64,000 nucleotides of DNA from Isochrysis galbana (GCA_018136815.1 CM030936.1:2445079-2509078); one strand, 5' to 3'. Positions 33,289 through 46,008 are shown, numbered from the stretch's first letter. Numbers and translations: made by a program. The notes: a model not told the origin generated them from the sequence alone.

Positions 33289-34326
33289 TCATCGTTCACC
33301 CTTGCCGTTGTCACCCACGTCGCCCTCACCGGCTCTTGCTAGTTCTTGCGCGCGACGCAGCCTCCAAGCGGCCTTGGCGTTGGCGGGCTCTCTCGCGAGC
33401 GCCGCGCGGGCGTAAGCCATCGCCTCCTCCCAGAAGCCAGACGAAAGTGCCGCCTGTGCCGCATTGCTGAGCAGTACCGTGCTCAGAGCGGCCGCTGAGA
33501 CCCGCAAGCTTTCAGCAAGGATGGGCGCCGAGGTCTCAAAGAGCTCGAGGGCGGCGCTGCCCTTGAGATACAGCTCGAGCGCCTCAGCGTGTTCACCAGC
33601 CCGCATCCGCTCGTTGCCCATCTCCTTGCAGCGCGCTGCGTTGGTATACCGCTCCATCAGGCTGGAACGCAGCCCAGCACGCCGCTCCTCAAGCTCAGCG
33701 TCGAGCGCCACCTCCTCGGCGTCCTTGCGGTAGCCCTGTGCGCTCACGGTGGCGACGCCACCGCTTGCACGTACGGCAACCGAGTCGGGCTCCTCACCCT
33801 TTCCCTCGTTCTCGATCTGCATGAGCGCGGCGATATCATCGAACCGGTCCCACGAGGCGTAGGTGTCGGCAAGGCAGCCAGTCGCTGCAGCGGGCTGCGC
33901 CTCGGTAGCGGAGAGCGGTCGGGGAGGTGGCGGCATGGCGGGTTGCGGCGCCACGACAGGCGGTCGCGGCGCGGCGGCCGGCACGTTTGCGGCCGGCACA
34001 AGTGGCACGGCCCACTCGCGCTGCCTCGCCTTGACGAGGTGGATGCTGAGTTCGCCGTTGACAAGCTCCCAATCGCTCTCCTCTGGGTTGGCCAAATTGC
34101 CCAGTTCGCCCTCAAGCAGCACCTCTTCTCCATTGGGGGCGCACAATGTAACCCGAAGCCTCTCGGCGCCGATTCGCACGTGGAGCTGCCGGGAACGCGT
34201 GCCAGTGGGCAGCGCGAGCCAAAGGGTGACGTACTGCGTGCCCTGCGCCCAGTCGAGCTCGAGAGCGCCTGCATGGTATCGCCGGCGCGGCACGTCGCAC
34301 ATAGTGACTGCCTCCAGGTCAAGCAT
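33289..34326 (-). CDS. CS-domain plus TPR protein
   Basis: Probably a co-chaperone-like or NudC-like adaptor (inference). It encodes 345 aa in one exon from the ATG at 34326. Residues about 15-110 form a CS/p23-type beta-sandwich (ALELDWAQGTQYVTLWLALP, LRVTLCAPNGEEVLLEGELG, SDWELVNGELSIHLVK). A Pro/Ala linker follows. The C-terminal half has a helical hairpin array resembling TPR or a MIT-like bundle (NAARCKEMGNERMRAGEHAEALELYLKG shortened here; then ALSSGFWEEAMAYARAALAR and NAKAAWRLRRAQ). The CS-then-TPR order with charged linker is unlike SGT1, which is TPR first. The frame is open upstream of 34326 but that is Ser/Leu-rich low complexity. Its neighbour on the right is divergent. Confidence 0.72.
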   Translation of the reverse strand: MLDLEAVTMCDVPRRRYHAGALELDWAQGTQYVTLWLALPTGTRSRQLHVRIGAERLRVTLCAPNGEEVLLEGELGNLANPEESDWELVNGELSIHLVKARQREWAVPLVPAANVPAAAPRPPVVAPQPAMPPPPRPLSATEAQPAAATGCLADTYASWDRFDDIAALMQIENEGKGEEPDSVAVRASGGVATVSAQGYRKDAEEVALDAELEERRAGLRSSLMERYTNAARCKEMGNERMRAGEHAEALELYLKGSAALELFETSAPILAESLRVSAAALSTVLLSNAAQAALSSGFWEEAMAYARAALAREPANAKAAWRLRRAQELARAGEGDVGDNGKGER

Positions 34327-34833
34327 CCGCGCGCGCGCCGGTCCTTTGCACCTTGGCCTTCCCGCGCGGAGGACCGTCGCGTAGCCGCCAGTCCCTGTTC
34401 TGCTTGTGCGCAAGAGCGAGCGAGCGAGCGAGGGGGCAAGAGAGGAGAGAGGAGAGAGGGAAGCGCGCGCAGTCGCCTGCTCTCTCCGCCGCTGTCGGTT
34501 GGGGGCCACCGCGCTGTGTGACAAGTGACAAGACACTAAAAGTACATCCTGTCTCTAGAAGTAAAGTACTTTACACGACTTCCTTCCCACAGGAGCAGGG
34601 CGACGCTGAGTGTCTGTGGGTGTGAGGACGGTGTGAAGGCTGCTGCCATGTCCGCCTTCCCCCCCCTCTCCCCCCCCCCGCCTTCCCCTCCCCCCCCCGC
34701 CTTCCCCCTCTCTTCCCCCCCCCCCCCCCCCTCCCCGCCAGCACCCAATCCAAGCTTGGAGGCACAGACCCTTTGGTGTACTCTACTGATTCATTCAAGG
34801 ACTCCTCTCTCCCTCGACAGCTCACCAAAGACG

Positions 34834-34870
<37 letters not shown>

Positions 34871-35161
34871 GGGAAACTCTCTCTCTCTTCTTGTCTCTCT
34901 CTCTCTCTTCTTCCTTCGGGTTTTGTTTTCTCCCTCGTCGACGGAGTCTGCCGCGCGGCGGGCGGCTCGGTTTCGTCGCACCTCCCCGCCCCCCCCCCCC
35001 CGCCCCCCCCCGCCCCCCCCCCGCCCCCCCCCCGCGCCCGCCCCACCCCCCGCGCGGTTTCGTCGTCTCGCTCATTCGAGAAGCCTCTCCTCCCCCCCGC
35101 GCGCGAGGCTGCCGCCCCACTTCCCCCCACCCCCGCCCTTTCCCCCCGCCCTCGCGCGCCG
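34327..35161. promoter_or_regulatory. divergent promoter region, low complexity
   Basis: Between two divergent genes. It contains C homopolymer blocks (34660-34740 and 34985-35060), a (GA)n run at about 34838-34869 and a CT tract at about 34878-34912. AAGTAAAGTACTTTA near 34559 is a small palindrome. No TATA box is evident. Confidence 0.4.
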
Positions 35162-36458
35162 ATGCTCGCCGTCGTGCTCTCGCTCCCGCCCGCGCTGCTG
35201 CTCGCGCCAGCGGCGCGGCCGTTGGCAGCGCGCGCGGCCGTGCGGATGGATGCCGGCCAGCCCACGTCGTGGGAGGAGTACATGCGCGCGAGACAGAGCG
35301 GCAGCCTTGTGGGCGGCACACTCGACGATGCGCGCGAGGGAATGGAGGAGTTCATCAAGGGAGGAGGTGACATGGAGTTCGACGGCGGCGACTCTGGCGG
35401 CGGCGTGGTTGGTGACGGCAACACCGATCTCGAGGACCAGCACAACTCCGCGTCCATCGTGCGCGGCGGCTTCGGTTCCGCCTCGGTCGGCGATGGCGGC
35501 TTCAACGTCGGTCGCGGCCGCGTCGAGGGAGCCACCAACGCGCGGATCGCCTCCGCGGGTAAGAACTACTTCGGCCGCTCTACCGGCTATGCTCAAGAGC
35601 TCATTTCAAAGATCACCGAGGAGGATCGCCGCACCGGCAAGATGGACGAAGTACGCGCGCAGCAGATTGAGAACTGGTACAATCAGCGCGCCATCCATAA
35701 GTCCAACAAGGAGCAGGGTCAAGGTGTTGTGTATGGCGCGCAGAAGAACATTGAGCGCTCCAACTTCAACGCTCAGGAGGCACTCTCGTCCAATGTCTGG
35801 CGCAACGGCGCGCAGGATAACGAAATCTCCCAGGGCGACCTCGCCACTCACCTGCAGAAGCTCGCGTCGCTACCCGCGCAGCGCCTTGACGGTGCGGGGC
35901 AGTGCCCCTCGGAGCTCGGCTAGCGCCCCCCCCCCCTCCGTCCCCCCCCCGGCCCACTCATCTGCCCACCCGGTCCCTGCTGCGTGCTGCGCGCCTCGTA
36001 GGAGAGGAGTGGGGCGAGCTCATCCTCGATCCCAACGAAGCGCCGACCGAGACATTTGAAATGCGTAGCGGCATCCGCAAGACCACACTGCAAGAAATTG
36101 CTGTCAAGAACCAATACAACACCTTTGCGCCTTTTCGCTGCCTCTTCACGTCCGACTCGGACCCTGATTTCTCTGTGAGCCCCCATCCCACCCCATCCCC
36201 CCACTCCCCGCCGTGCGTATTACGCGCTCGCTTCCCCCACCCAGCCGTCCGCACCTCGCTGGACGCCGCAGAGCCCTAACTGAACATGCCCCCTCGCAGG
36301 TGGCGCCAAACCACGGCACCATGAACCGGCGCTCGGGCGCGCCCACCGACGTTGTGGTGAGATTCACGCCGCAACAAGCCAAGTCGGGTGCCATGGCCAC
36401 CCTCGTCTTCGAGACGGAGGACTTCCGCCACATTTACAAGTTTTACGGTTCCACGTAG
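35162..36458 (+). CDS. putative plastid-targeted protein of unknown function
   Basis: I do not recognise the family. Three exons, 35162-35891, 36002-36174 and 36300-36458 (GT-AG), give 353 aa. The N-terminus MLAVVLSLPPALLLAPAARP is signal-peptide-like, followed by an Ala/Arg stretch ending AARAAVRM, as in bipartite plastid presequences (inference). A Gly/Asp-rich middle leads to a charged helical region (about 135-240) and a C-terminal beta-rich domain with ETFEMRSGIRKTTLQEIAV, NQYNTFAPFRCLFTSD and TLVFETEDFRHIYKFYG. The beta-rich end suggests a sandwich fold. Exon joins are supported by phase (1, then 0). It could be a photosynthetic or plastid accessory protein; the sequence does not decide. 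Confidence 0.75.
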
Positions 36459-38045
<1,587 letters not shown>

Positions 38046-41000
38046 TCACCCGTCCTGAATTTGCGCAAGCTTATCGGTAATGAAGTCGTGCATGTGAGGA
38101 GGAAGCCGCTCGGCTAGGAGCCGATCGTAAATCTCGGCGGCGATCGAGGCATTTCCCATCTTGACGTACATGTTGGCGGTTGACACTAGGGTGGCCGGCT
38201 TCGGGTTGAGGAGATAGGCTGCCTCGAACTCTGTGCAAGCGGTTTGGAAGTCGCGCACGTCATTGGCTCGCCGCGCGGCCTCAAAGTGCACGAGCGCCTC
38301 CTGGACGTCCGCCTCCGTCACCTTACCGTGGTTTGCGCGAGCCATAAGGCGCTCAACATATCGTGTCGTGTTGCTAGCGCTCCCTGGCGCCTTGGCGCTC
38401 CCAGGCGCCAATGGAGCCCCACGCGGGGTGGTGAGACACGCGCCCACTAGGCCTGCTGTAGAAGGCGCCAGTTGGTGCGCAGACGCGCCGCCTATCGTAG
38501 ACGTCGAGGCCTGCAGCGCAGACTGGGCGGGAGGCGAGGCGGCCTCCGGGTGTGTCGTTGGGGGCGGCTGCGCCGGTGCATGCGGCTGCTTGTGGGGTGG
38601 GTGATCTGCGTGCTGGGGCGACCGTGATGACTGCGGCGCGGGCTGCGGTGCAGGCTGTCGTACGGGCTGTGACGGCGGCGCGGATGCCGACAGCCCCGCA
38701 TGCGACGGGGGGCTGTGCTGCGAGAGATGCGATCGGGATGGTGACGCTGGCGGCTGTGGCGAGCTCAATGGCGCTGATGTGAAGTGGGCGTAGTGCTGCA
38801 CCTCTGCAATAGTGTGCCGTTGTGGCGAGTAGTCGTAGGCAGTGGACCCCGCGGCGGCGACGCGCCGCAACTCGCCTATTTCGGCGTCTCGCACGTGGAG
38901 CTCGACGTCCTTCGTTGCTAGGAGGGCGTGCGCCTCGGCCAGACGCGCCTCGGAAATTGTGGCGCGAGCGGTGGCGGCGTCTGCACGCGATATCTCGGCA
39001 CGTAGCGCATTCGAGAGCTCTCGGAGCATCTCCTCAAGCGAGGCCTCTCGTGCGCGGTGTTGAGCGAGGCGCTCGGCGTGCTCCGATTCGATGGAGGCGA
39101 GCTCGGCCTTGGAGGGGGGTGGGGGGGGGGAAGGGGGGTTCACCGTATGACGTGACGGTGCCGCAGCTTGGGTGTGCATGGGTGGAGCTGAGCAAAAGGG
39201 GCGCTAGCCTCAACCAAACGGGATTGGGCCAGCCTGTTGCCCGACACCCTATCCATAGCGACAGCGCAGGGCCAGAACGACTTGCTAGCCCGCTGGCCCG
39301 GTCTCATGCGTCGACCCGACACCACGCGTGGCGGCGCGCACTTGCACCGCCTCAGCGTCGGCATTGAGCGCCGACAGGATTTGACGGTATTTCTCGCGCT
39401 CGGAGAGCGTGGTTAGCAGCTGATCCTGTTGCTCCGCTTGCCGACCGGCGAATAACTGCGCCTGCGCCGCCTGCTGCGCCGACACCTGCCTAAAGACCGC
39501 TTCGTGCGCCGCCTGCCGTTCGAGCAATGCCTGCTGCATGCGCAGCAGAGCCTCGTGCTGCGACCTCTGCTGCATCTGCTCGGCCTGCACTGCGCGGATT
39601 TGCTGGTGCGTCAATTGCATGACTAGCCCAGACGGTGTGCTAGACTTTACGAGCTCGCCGCGCTCCCGAAGGGAGGCCGCACCATGCGGCGCTCCTGCAG
39701 GCGTATGGAGCAGTGGCGATGGCTGGACGAGGTCGCTAGTCTGCGGCAACTCTACACCCGCGTTCTCCGTGGAGCCACTACTGTAGAGCCTGCCCAACGA
39801 CGCGCGAACAATGGGCGAGCCATGCGGAAACGTCTCGCCAAACGAGGGGTCCAGCGATGTGGCAGGCAGCGGGCTGAATGGTGGCGAGCCTGGCACCGCA
39901 TCCATACCCGACGGCCCGGACGTGCCATTACCGGTGTTTCCGTGTGCCGCAGCGGACGCGCCGGATGCAGCCGATGCGGAGGTAGAGGGCGACGCCGCGA
40001 CTTCTACATCCGGCTTGGGGCGAGCTGGCCGACTTGCACATGCCAAGTCAGGCGCCAGCGGGGCCGTCCAGCTGCTTGTGCCAGAAGGCGCCACCGCAGG
40101 CGGCAAAGTTGCGGGCGCAGTGGCCCTGCCAGCAGCAGGCGCAGCGCTGGGTACCGAGTGGGGCGCAGACGGCGCCTCAGACAAGGCTTGCTGGCAGAGA
40201 GGAGGGGGCGGCGGGGGGGGAGACGAGAGGGAAGAACAAGCCCAGGCTGCACCGGGCGCCGCAAGTACCGGTGGAGGTGGTGGAGGGGCGGGCGCGGGCG
40301 CAAGCGAGACGCTAGTGGCACGCATGGGCGGATCGTCAACTCGGCGTGTCTCGCCCGACGCGGGTGGCGCATTGGATGGGGTGGCGGGTGAGGTGAGAGG
40401 GGAACCGGCGACTGCAGCAATGCTAGGAGCGCTTGCTTCCACCCCTCCGCTTGTGACGGCCGCGGCACTGTCACCCCGGGTGCTCGACGCGCCGTTGGGC
40501 TGAGACAAGTTGTACCCGTTTACAGGCGGTGAGGCACTCATTCTGCCGCCATTCACGGCGGGCGGGCACGCATGAGGTGCCGGCTTAGTCGACTCAGCCT
40601 CAGCCTGCGTGTCAGGGATGAGCCTGACTGCCGTCTGCGAAGACGGCTTGGGCGCTGACCACTCGACCGGCGTCTCGGGCGAACTGAGTGTCGCATCCTG
40701 CTGCTCGATAACTAGCAATTTGCGCGCCGCCATCCCTGCCTCGTCGGGGCTGGCGAGCTGGCTTTGAGCGATGGCGCGGTAGATGTGTGCGGCTGGCTTG
40801 GCATGGCCCATCTTGAGGCGCATGTTGGCAACGCAGAGCAGCGTGGAGACGCGTGGCCGCACGCGGTGTGCGGCCTCGAAGGCGAGCGCGGCTGACTCGA
40901 AATCCCCCCGGCTGTTGTGCCCGATCCCAGCGCGGTAGTGCTCACCCGCCAGCTCGACGGCCTCAGGATGGAGCGGGTCGGGCGCCTCGAGCAGATTTAG

Positions 41001-41060
41001 CAGAGCACCCGGCTCAAAGGGCCCACCTTTGGCATAGGCGCGCGGTTGACCATCGGCCAT
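38046..41060 (-). CDS. large TPR protein with repeats at both ends
   Basis: Two exons, 41060-39342 and 39107-38046, join in phase 0 to give 926 aa. No named family recognised. The N-terminal TPR-like unit (about 25-110: FESAALAFEAAHRVRP, STLLCVANMRLKMGHAKPAA) is closely mirrored by the C-terminal unit (FQTACTEFEAAYLLNP, ATLVSTANMYVKMGNASIAA). The centre is Pro/Ser/Ala-rich, with a Gln/Ala coiled-coil segment (MQQRSQHEALLRMQQALLE) that continues across the intron into a second coiled coil (ASIESEHAERLAQHRAREAS). The splice joins heptad-rich helices. The acceptor is a plain CCAAG after a C tract. It is probably a scaffold (inference). Confidence 0.7.
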
Positions 41061-41156
41061 CGCGGGGCGGGGGGTGGGGTGCCGGAAGGGCGTGCCGGCG
41101 CTCCCGCCGAGGAGGCGGGTGAGAGCGGGGCGGGTGCGAAGGGTGGCGTGGGAAGG

Positions 41157-41331
41157 CAAGCGGCGGCCGCGCGCGGAGGGTGCGGAAGGGACAGAGCGAG
41201 AGAGCGAGGGGGAAGAGAGGGGGGAGCCGGAGGGAGGGGCACAGAGGAGAGAAGAGAGAGAGGGGCCTTGAAGGAAGAAGAACAAGGAATCTCTCTCTGT
41301 CTCTTCCCCCCCCCCTTCTCTCCCTCTCTCA

Positions 41332-41370
<39 letters not shown>

Positions 41371-41553
41371 CCCCCCCCCAAGCGGCGGCCGCGCGCGGAG
41401 GGTGCGGAAGGGACAGAGCGAGAGAGCGAGGGGGAAGAGAGGGGGGAGCCGGAGGGAGGGGCACAGAGGAGAGAAGAGAGAGAGGGGCCTTGAAGGAAGA
41501 AGAACAAGGAATCTCTCTCTGTCTCTTCCCCCCCCCCTTCTCTCCCTCTCTCA

Positions 41554-41592
<39 letters not shown>

Positions 41593-41600
41593 CCCCCCCC
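41157..41600. repeat. 222-bp perfect or near-perfect tandem duplication
   Basis: Two copies, 41157-41378 and 41379-41600, each starting CAAGCGGCGGCCGCGCG and ending in a CT tract and C-run. They lie about 100 bp upstream of the start codon of the TPR gene (41060, minus strand), so promoter or 5' UTR sequence is duplicated. Because the copies look almost identical, the event is recent. Confidence 0.9.
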
Positions 41601-42380
41601 CCCCCCCCCCTCCCCCCCCTCTCTCCGACTCTCTCTTTGCTCCCCTCTCTCTGCCGCTCGCTCTCGCTCTCGCTCTCTAGAAGAAAAGGAAATGGGGGGC
41701 CAATTGGCTCGGATGGTGTCACGAAATAAGCAGAAGAAGGGGAAGAAGACGGGAAGAAAAAAGGGGAAGATGAACCCTGAATCTCGACAGATGGGAAAAG
41801 GTCAGGAGAGAGATTGATTGGGGGGGGTGCAGCTTTAAACTAACCTCCGAAGAGGAAGGAGAAATCGGCGTCCCTGACGGAAGCTTAGTTCTTTAGGAAG
41901 AGGACTGTGAAATCAAAGATGTGGGAGGCCCCCCCCCCCCCCCCACCACCAAGCCCGAGCCGGCAGCGCCCGCCGAGGGCGGCGCTCCCTTCTACGGGTA
42001 AAGAGATCCGGGATCCGCAAGGGTGCAGTACCGGGGGGGGGGGGGGGAGCTGTAGGGGTTGGGCCCCCCCGGTGGTCGGTTGCCACACACGGCGGAGAGC
42101 GGGCCTGCCTCCTCTCCCCTCGCCCTCTCGCAGGCGAGGATGGCCCGCCCTCTTTTCCCGCGCCCCTGCTGCTGATGCGCGCGGCCGATGGAGCGCGGGC
42201 TGGGCGGATCGGGCAGCGCATTCCGGCCACCACCTCACCACCACCGCCCGCGCGCGCCCCGCGCTGCACAGCCCAGCGCGCGTAGCCCGCCGACTGGCAG
42301 GCCCCCTCCGCACTCGACCGCTCCAGGTGGCCGAGTCTGCTTGCGCAGCGCACGCGTGACGCAGAAGCGCTGCTGCAATC
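41601..42380. promoter_or_regulatory. divergent region upstream of the LC8 gene
   Basis: C-rich and CT-rich sequence followed by a GC-rich stretch. No separate gene seen. Short frames at 41900-42360 are low-complexity. Confidence 0.35.
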
Positions 42381-43075
42381 ATGAACTCGACCAAGTACGT
42401 CATCAAGCTGTGCGACATGCCGCCCGACATGGAACGTGGTGCGCTCGCCACTCCCACCCGTGCCCGCGAGCAGCGTGGTTGCTACGGTGTGAACGCGAGC
42501 AGCAACGGCCGAGCTGTGGTCGCTGCCCGCACACAGATGCGATTGAGATGAGCATGGAGGGGCTGGATAAGTTTGGGACGGAGAAGGAGGTGGCGCAATT
42601 TGTGCGCAAGGCGTTCGTTGACAAGGTGCGCTGAGTGCCAGCCTACAGAGCATCTCACTCCGAGAGGAGCACGGTGATACCCGCGCGATTGGAGAGGCGC
42701 CAAAGTCTCGTCGCAGCTGTTGACTGGAGGCAGCTCCTCCTCTCCGGGAGCCTCCGTGTGTTCTCACGCGAGCATGTACACTCACTCTACTGCGTAGTGG
42801 CACGGCACACAAACACCTAGGAGCGTGACTGGCCATGGGTGCCCGAGGGACGGAAGAATAGTATCATGGCTGCACGGTCCGCTCCTCTCCCTTCTGTACC
42901 ACGATGAGACGCTCGCGCCTGAATCTCTTCCCTTGTCGGTTCCTCGTTGCAGTATCAAGGGGTCTGGCACTGTATCATCGGGCGAAATTTTGGATCGTAC
43001 GTGACTCACGAGGCGAAGCATCACATCTACTTCTATACTGGGCAAACGGCTGTCTTACTCTTCAAGACTGGTTAA
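42381..43075 (+). CDS. DYNLL: dynein light chain LC8
   Basis: A cargo/hub light chain of dynein and a general dimerisation hub. Three exons, 42381-42438, 42537-42625 and 42953-43075, give 89 aa, exactly the LC8 length. Exon 1 is [19 protein letters not shown]. Exon 2 holds [20 protein letters not shown]. Exon 3 carries the signature [20 protein letters not shown] and [16 protein letters not shown]. Both introns are GT-AG (donors GTGCGC), in phases 1 and 0. Exon 3 is nearly invariant across eukaryotes, so the identification is firm. The presence of LC8 is consistent with dynein-based transport or a flagellum. Confidence 0.96.
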
Positions 43076-43574
43076 GCTTAAGGAAGCGGCCAGCATCTTG
43101 AGGAGAGCGGGAGATAATCAGGGAGGGGTTGGTGCTGTGCCGTGTAGGGAGGGTCGTCTCTCGTGCAACGATTTGTATACGAGCGCTTCTTTTGAAAGTT
43201 GCTTGGACGCGAGCAGCGTTCGGATTGATTACCCATATATGCCTTTGCATGCCAACGTTGGGTATGCTTGTCGCTTTGCGTGTTTGCGCGCGAGTTACCT
43301 GGCGTCGATGAGAGGCACCGCTGCTGCTTCCCTGCTTTTTTTGGATTTGCTTAGTGGATGGGTGCGCGATGCGCGCATCATTGGCCTTCGGGCTTCGGGT
43401 TGAGATGGCAACGCAAGTGGGCGCTGCGGCACCAACGGGGTGCAGCCATAGGCATCCATAGTCCATAACGATAGGCATTGGCGCGAAAGGCCGGATGCCC
43501 ACAGCAAGCTTGTCCTCAAAACGTGGGCTTGTGGTGGGAAAAGGCAGGGATGACGGTTCCGCTCAAGGCCCAAC
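43076..43574. other. intergenic, no gene seen
   Basis: 3' flank of the LC8 gene. A minus-strand frame spans it but has no recognisable features. Confidence 0.4.
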
Positions 43575-43800
43575 GATCGCTTAAAAACGGTACGGTCATG
43601 GAGCGCGCGCCGCTACCGCCACCCCTCCTTTCGCTTGCTGTCAGCAGGCGCCGTCAGCGCGTGCGGGCGATGAGCCCATGGACATGCCGTTGACGCCGAA
43701 GCGCCCGCGCGCAGACGCCCCAACGCACCGCCAGGTGCACGCAAGACCCATCGCGGGCGTCGCCCTCAGAACACCTTGAACAGCGAGGCAAGGCAGGCCT
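43575..43800 (+). mobile_element. LINE 5'-end fragment, sense strand
   Basis: GGTACGGTCATGGAGCGCGC matches the 5' stub at 26140. The following codons (MERAPLPPPLLSL) resemble the Pro/Ala start of the LINE protein. It is cut near 43800 by AT-rich sequence. Confidence 0.6.
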
Positions 43801-43814
43801 TGCCAAAGATGCTC

Positions 43815-43965
43815 CATCAAGCTGATATTAGCGATCAAGATATTAATATTATGATATTAGATATGAATATGAGGTCCTCCATACTCATACCTGACGGCCT
43901 AATATCAAGATCAGGTCATTATGAGGTCAAGCGACTATATTTGAATTCTCTTGTGGAACACTTGC
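43815..43965. repeat. AT-rich patch with GATATTA repeats
   Basis: Five or more GATATT/AATATC motifs in an otherwise GC-rich window, with an inverted pair GATATTAG (about 43821) and CTAATATC (about 43899). Not explained by neighbours. Confidence 0.7.
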
Positions 43966-43984
43966 TTGGCGCGAAAAATAAAGC

Positions 43985-44582
43985 GGGGGAAAGGGGGGGG
44001 GCTGGGGGGCTGGGTGGTTCTCGCGCCCCCCATGTGGGAGGTCGAGAGTGGGGGGGGGGGGGGGGGGGGCGGTCCATTGGGCGCTGGGGTCCGAGGGGGT
44101 CGCGTAAGTTTCTAGTGGGTGTGGGTGATGTGGCAGTCTTGTGTGGCAATGTGTATTTGAGTGTGTGTGAAGTTTGCGCCCATAAGGGCCACCCGGTCTC
44201 GGGCCGCGCGGCCGGGGCAGCGAGGCCGTCGCCAGAGTGGGAGAGGCCTTTGCCAGCTCAAGCATGCGCAGTGGGTGTGCTGCTTTGTAGTGAGCTTGGA
44301 ACTGTCTGTCTGAGGTCTGCAACTTGCTGTCCCCCATGGGGGAGGCCAGCATGGCGGTTGTGGGTTGTGTGGCCGGGGTCACGGGCCGTGTGGCGCGACC
44401 GGGGGCGCACTCACCTGCTCGGCCTTTGCTGGCGGACGCGGTCGCTTCGCAAGCGACTACTGCACGCATGCGCCATGCGCGGCAAGGGGGCCTCCTTCGG
44501 TGGGGGGCCGTGGCAGGAGCAGGAGTGAGGAGAGAAGAGTCGCGCCGACGAGCTCCATCGCAACCGACTATACAGTTGGTTG
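43985..44582 (-). mobile_element. LINE 5'-end fragment, antisense strand
   Basis: The hairpin CAACCGACT-ATAC-AGTTGGTTG at 44561-44582 precedes the minus-strand start. The encoded fragment LATASLPRPRGPRPGGPYGR matches the LINE N-terminus (LATAALPRRRGPRPGGPYGH). The left part, 43985-44090, resembles GC-rich non-autonomous elements at 53.6 and 54.8 kb. Confidence 0.75.
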
Positions 44583-45453
44583 AGCGTAAAGGGAGCGAGA
44601 GTTTCAGGTATAGGCGATGACGTGAGTCAGCACCGTGAGTGCGATGGAAGATGGACCCCCCTAGCTAGCAGTAGTAGCCAGATTTTGCTGTAAATAATTA
44701 GCGTGGCGCGCTAGAGGCTAGCGCTGAGGCTAAGAGCACGACGAGGACAAAGTCATGGTGGCAATTTCACATGGCAGCCTGCATTGCGCAAATTGCACCA
44801 GCTGGCCGAAATCAAAGAAAGTCTCACATCTGATTCAGTCCCATCTAGGAAGAAATTAGAGCTCAAGGAGACTTGTCAGTACTTGTCGCTTGCTCTCATG
44901 GTTCATGTGGCTATGCGGCATGAAGGTGCCAATGATCAATGAAGGCATTCATTGAGATCAATCTTGGCAACAAGCGATAATTCATTACCCACCGATGTTC
45001 CCCCTGCTCCTTGGTGTGAGTAAGGTAGCCATCTGCGGCTGGATAAATTGAATCGTGGTGAGCACGAAAGATGTGGGGTGGACAACTGCATTGCCCCATT
45101 GAACATTCAGAAATGTTTGAAGTGTAGGGCGCTCAGCGGCATGATAAGGTGCATCATCACTCCCTGCACTCTATACAGGGCGGTAAGCTGTGCGATGTGG
45201 CTGAAGGGGTCGAATTGCGTGTACTCGGCCGTCCAACTCCTGAAGCTGTTGTGGCTCATCATCTGCAAAAAGGTGAAGCGCACAATTTCTAGCTGCCTGT
45301 TGCAGCATGCGCGTCGGTTCTTGGCGTATCGGGCGAAACCGGCTAGAGGCTGGCCGTATTGCTAGGGCGATGGTTGGACACGGATACGACGCCGCAGATC
45401 ATCTCCAGTCATTCCTCTAGCTATTGCGGGCGCTGCACTCCAAACTGCCCCAT
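44583..45453. other. intergenic, no gene seen
   Basis: Less GC-rich than its surroundings; no coding or RNA feature recognised. Confidence 0.4.
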
Positions 45454-46008
45454 CTAGGGCATCGCGTCCTTAACTGGAAATCCCTCCCCGAACTCCTGAA
45501 GGAGTGCAGCAAGCTTCTCGGCTTCTCCAACCATGGCAGCAGGCTGGGTGCCTGAGCTCGGGCGGCAACCGTCGTCGAGCGCCGCGAGGCTCGTCTTAAT
45601 CTTGTCATACTGTGCGATCTTGACCTCATACAGCTCCGTACCCTCAAGCTGTAGAAGGATCTTGGTGGCTGCCTTGCGGATGCCATTTGACGGCGGCTTG
45701 CGCAGCTCGACCCGCGCCCGCTCGTACCCTTGCTGCCCAGTCTCCAGCAGCGGTGTCAGTCCGAGCACCCCGGCGCGTGCACTGCGGATATCATTGAGGT
45801 ACTCGCCAATCGTAAGCAGCTTGGAGGGCGAAACGCCAGGCAGTGTCCCAGCATGCACAGGGCGCAGCGCGGGCACAAGAGAGAGAACGGAGACCGCAGA
45901 GACGAGCGCAAATCTCCGCGTCAATATTTCTGGACGGTCAATGTTCGGTCGAGCCGCCGGACCCGTCAAGGCGGCCAGCAAGCTGAAGACGACGACGGAG
46001 TAGGACAT
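45454..46008 (-). CDS. putative thylakoid-lumen or plastid protein, 184 aa
   Basis: No firm family assignment. The start at 46008 gives MSYSVVVFSLLAALTGPAA (signal-like), then a second hydrophobic segment (FALVSAVSVLSLVPALRPVHA) ending with an Ala-x-Ala-type cleavage site. Two stacked export signals are what a thylakoid-lumen protein of a secondary-plastid alga shows (inference). The mature part is mainly helical (YLNDIRSARAGVLGLTPLLE, TGQQGYERARVELRKP, EVKIAQYDKIKTSLAALDDG), which would suit a PsbQ-like four-helix bundle. Sequence similarity to PsbQ is not clear to me. Single exon, single cysteine. Confidence 0.6.
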   Translation of the reverse strand: MSYSVVVFSLLAALTGPAARPNIDRPEILTRRFALVSAVSVLSLVPALRPVHAGTLPGVSPSKLLTIGEYLNDIRSARAGVLGLTPLLETGQQGYERARVELRKPPSNGIRKAATKILLQLEGTELYEVKIAQYDKIKTSLAALDDGCRPSSGTQPAAMVGEAEKLAALLQEFGEGFPVKDAMP

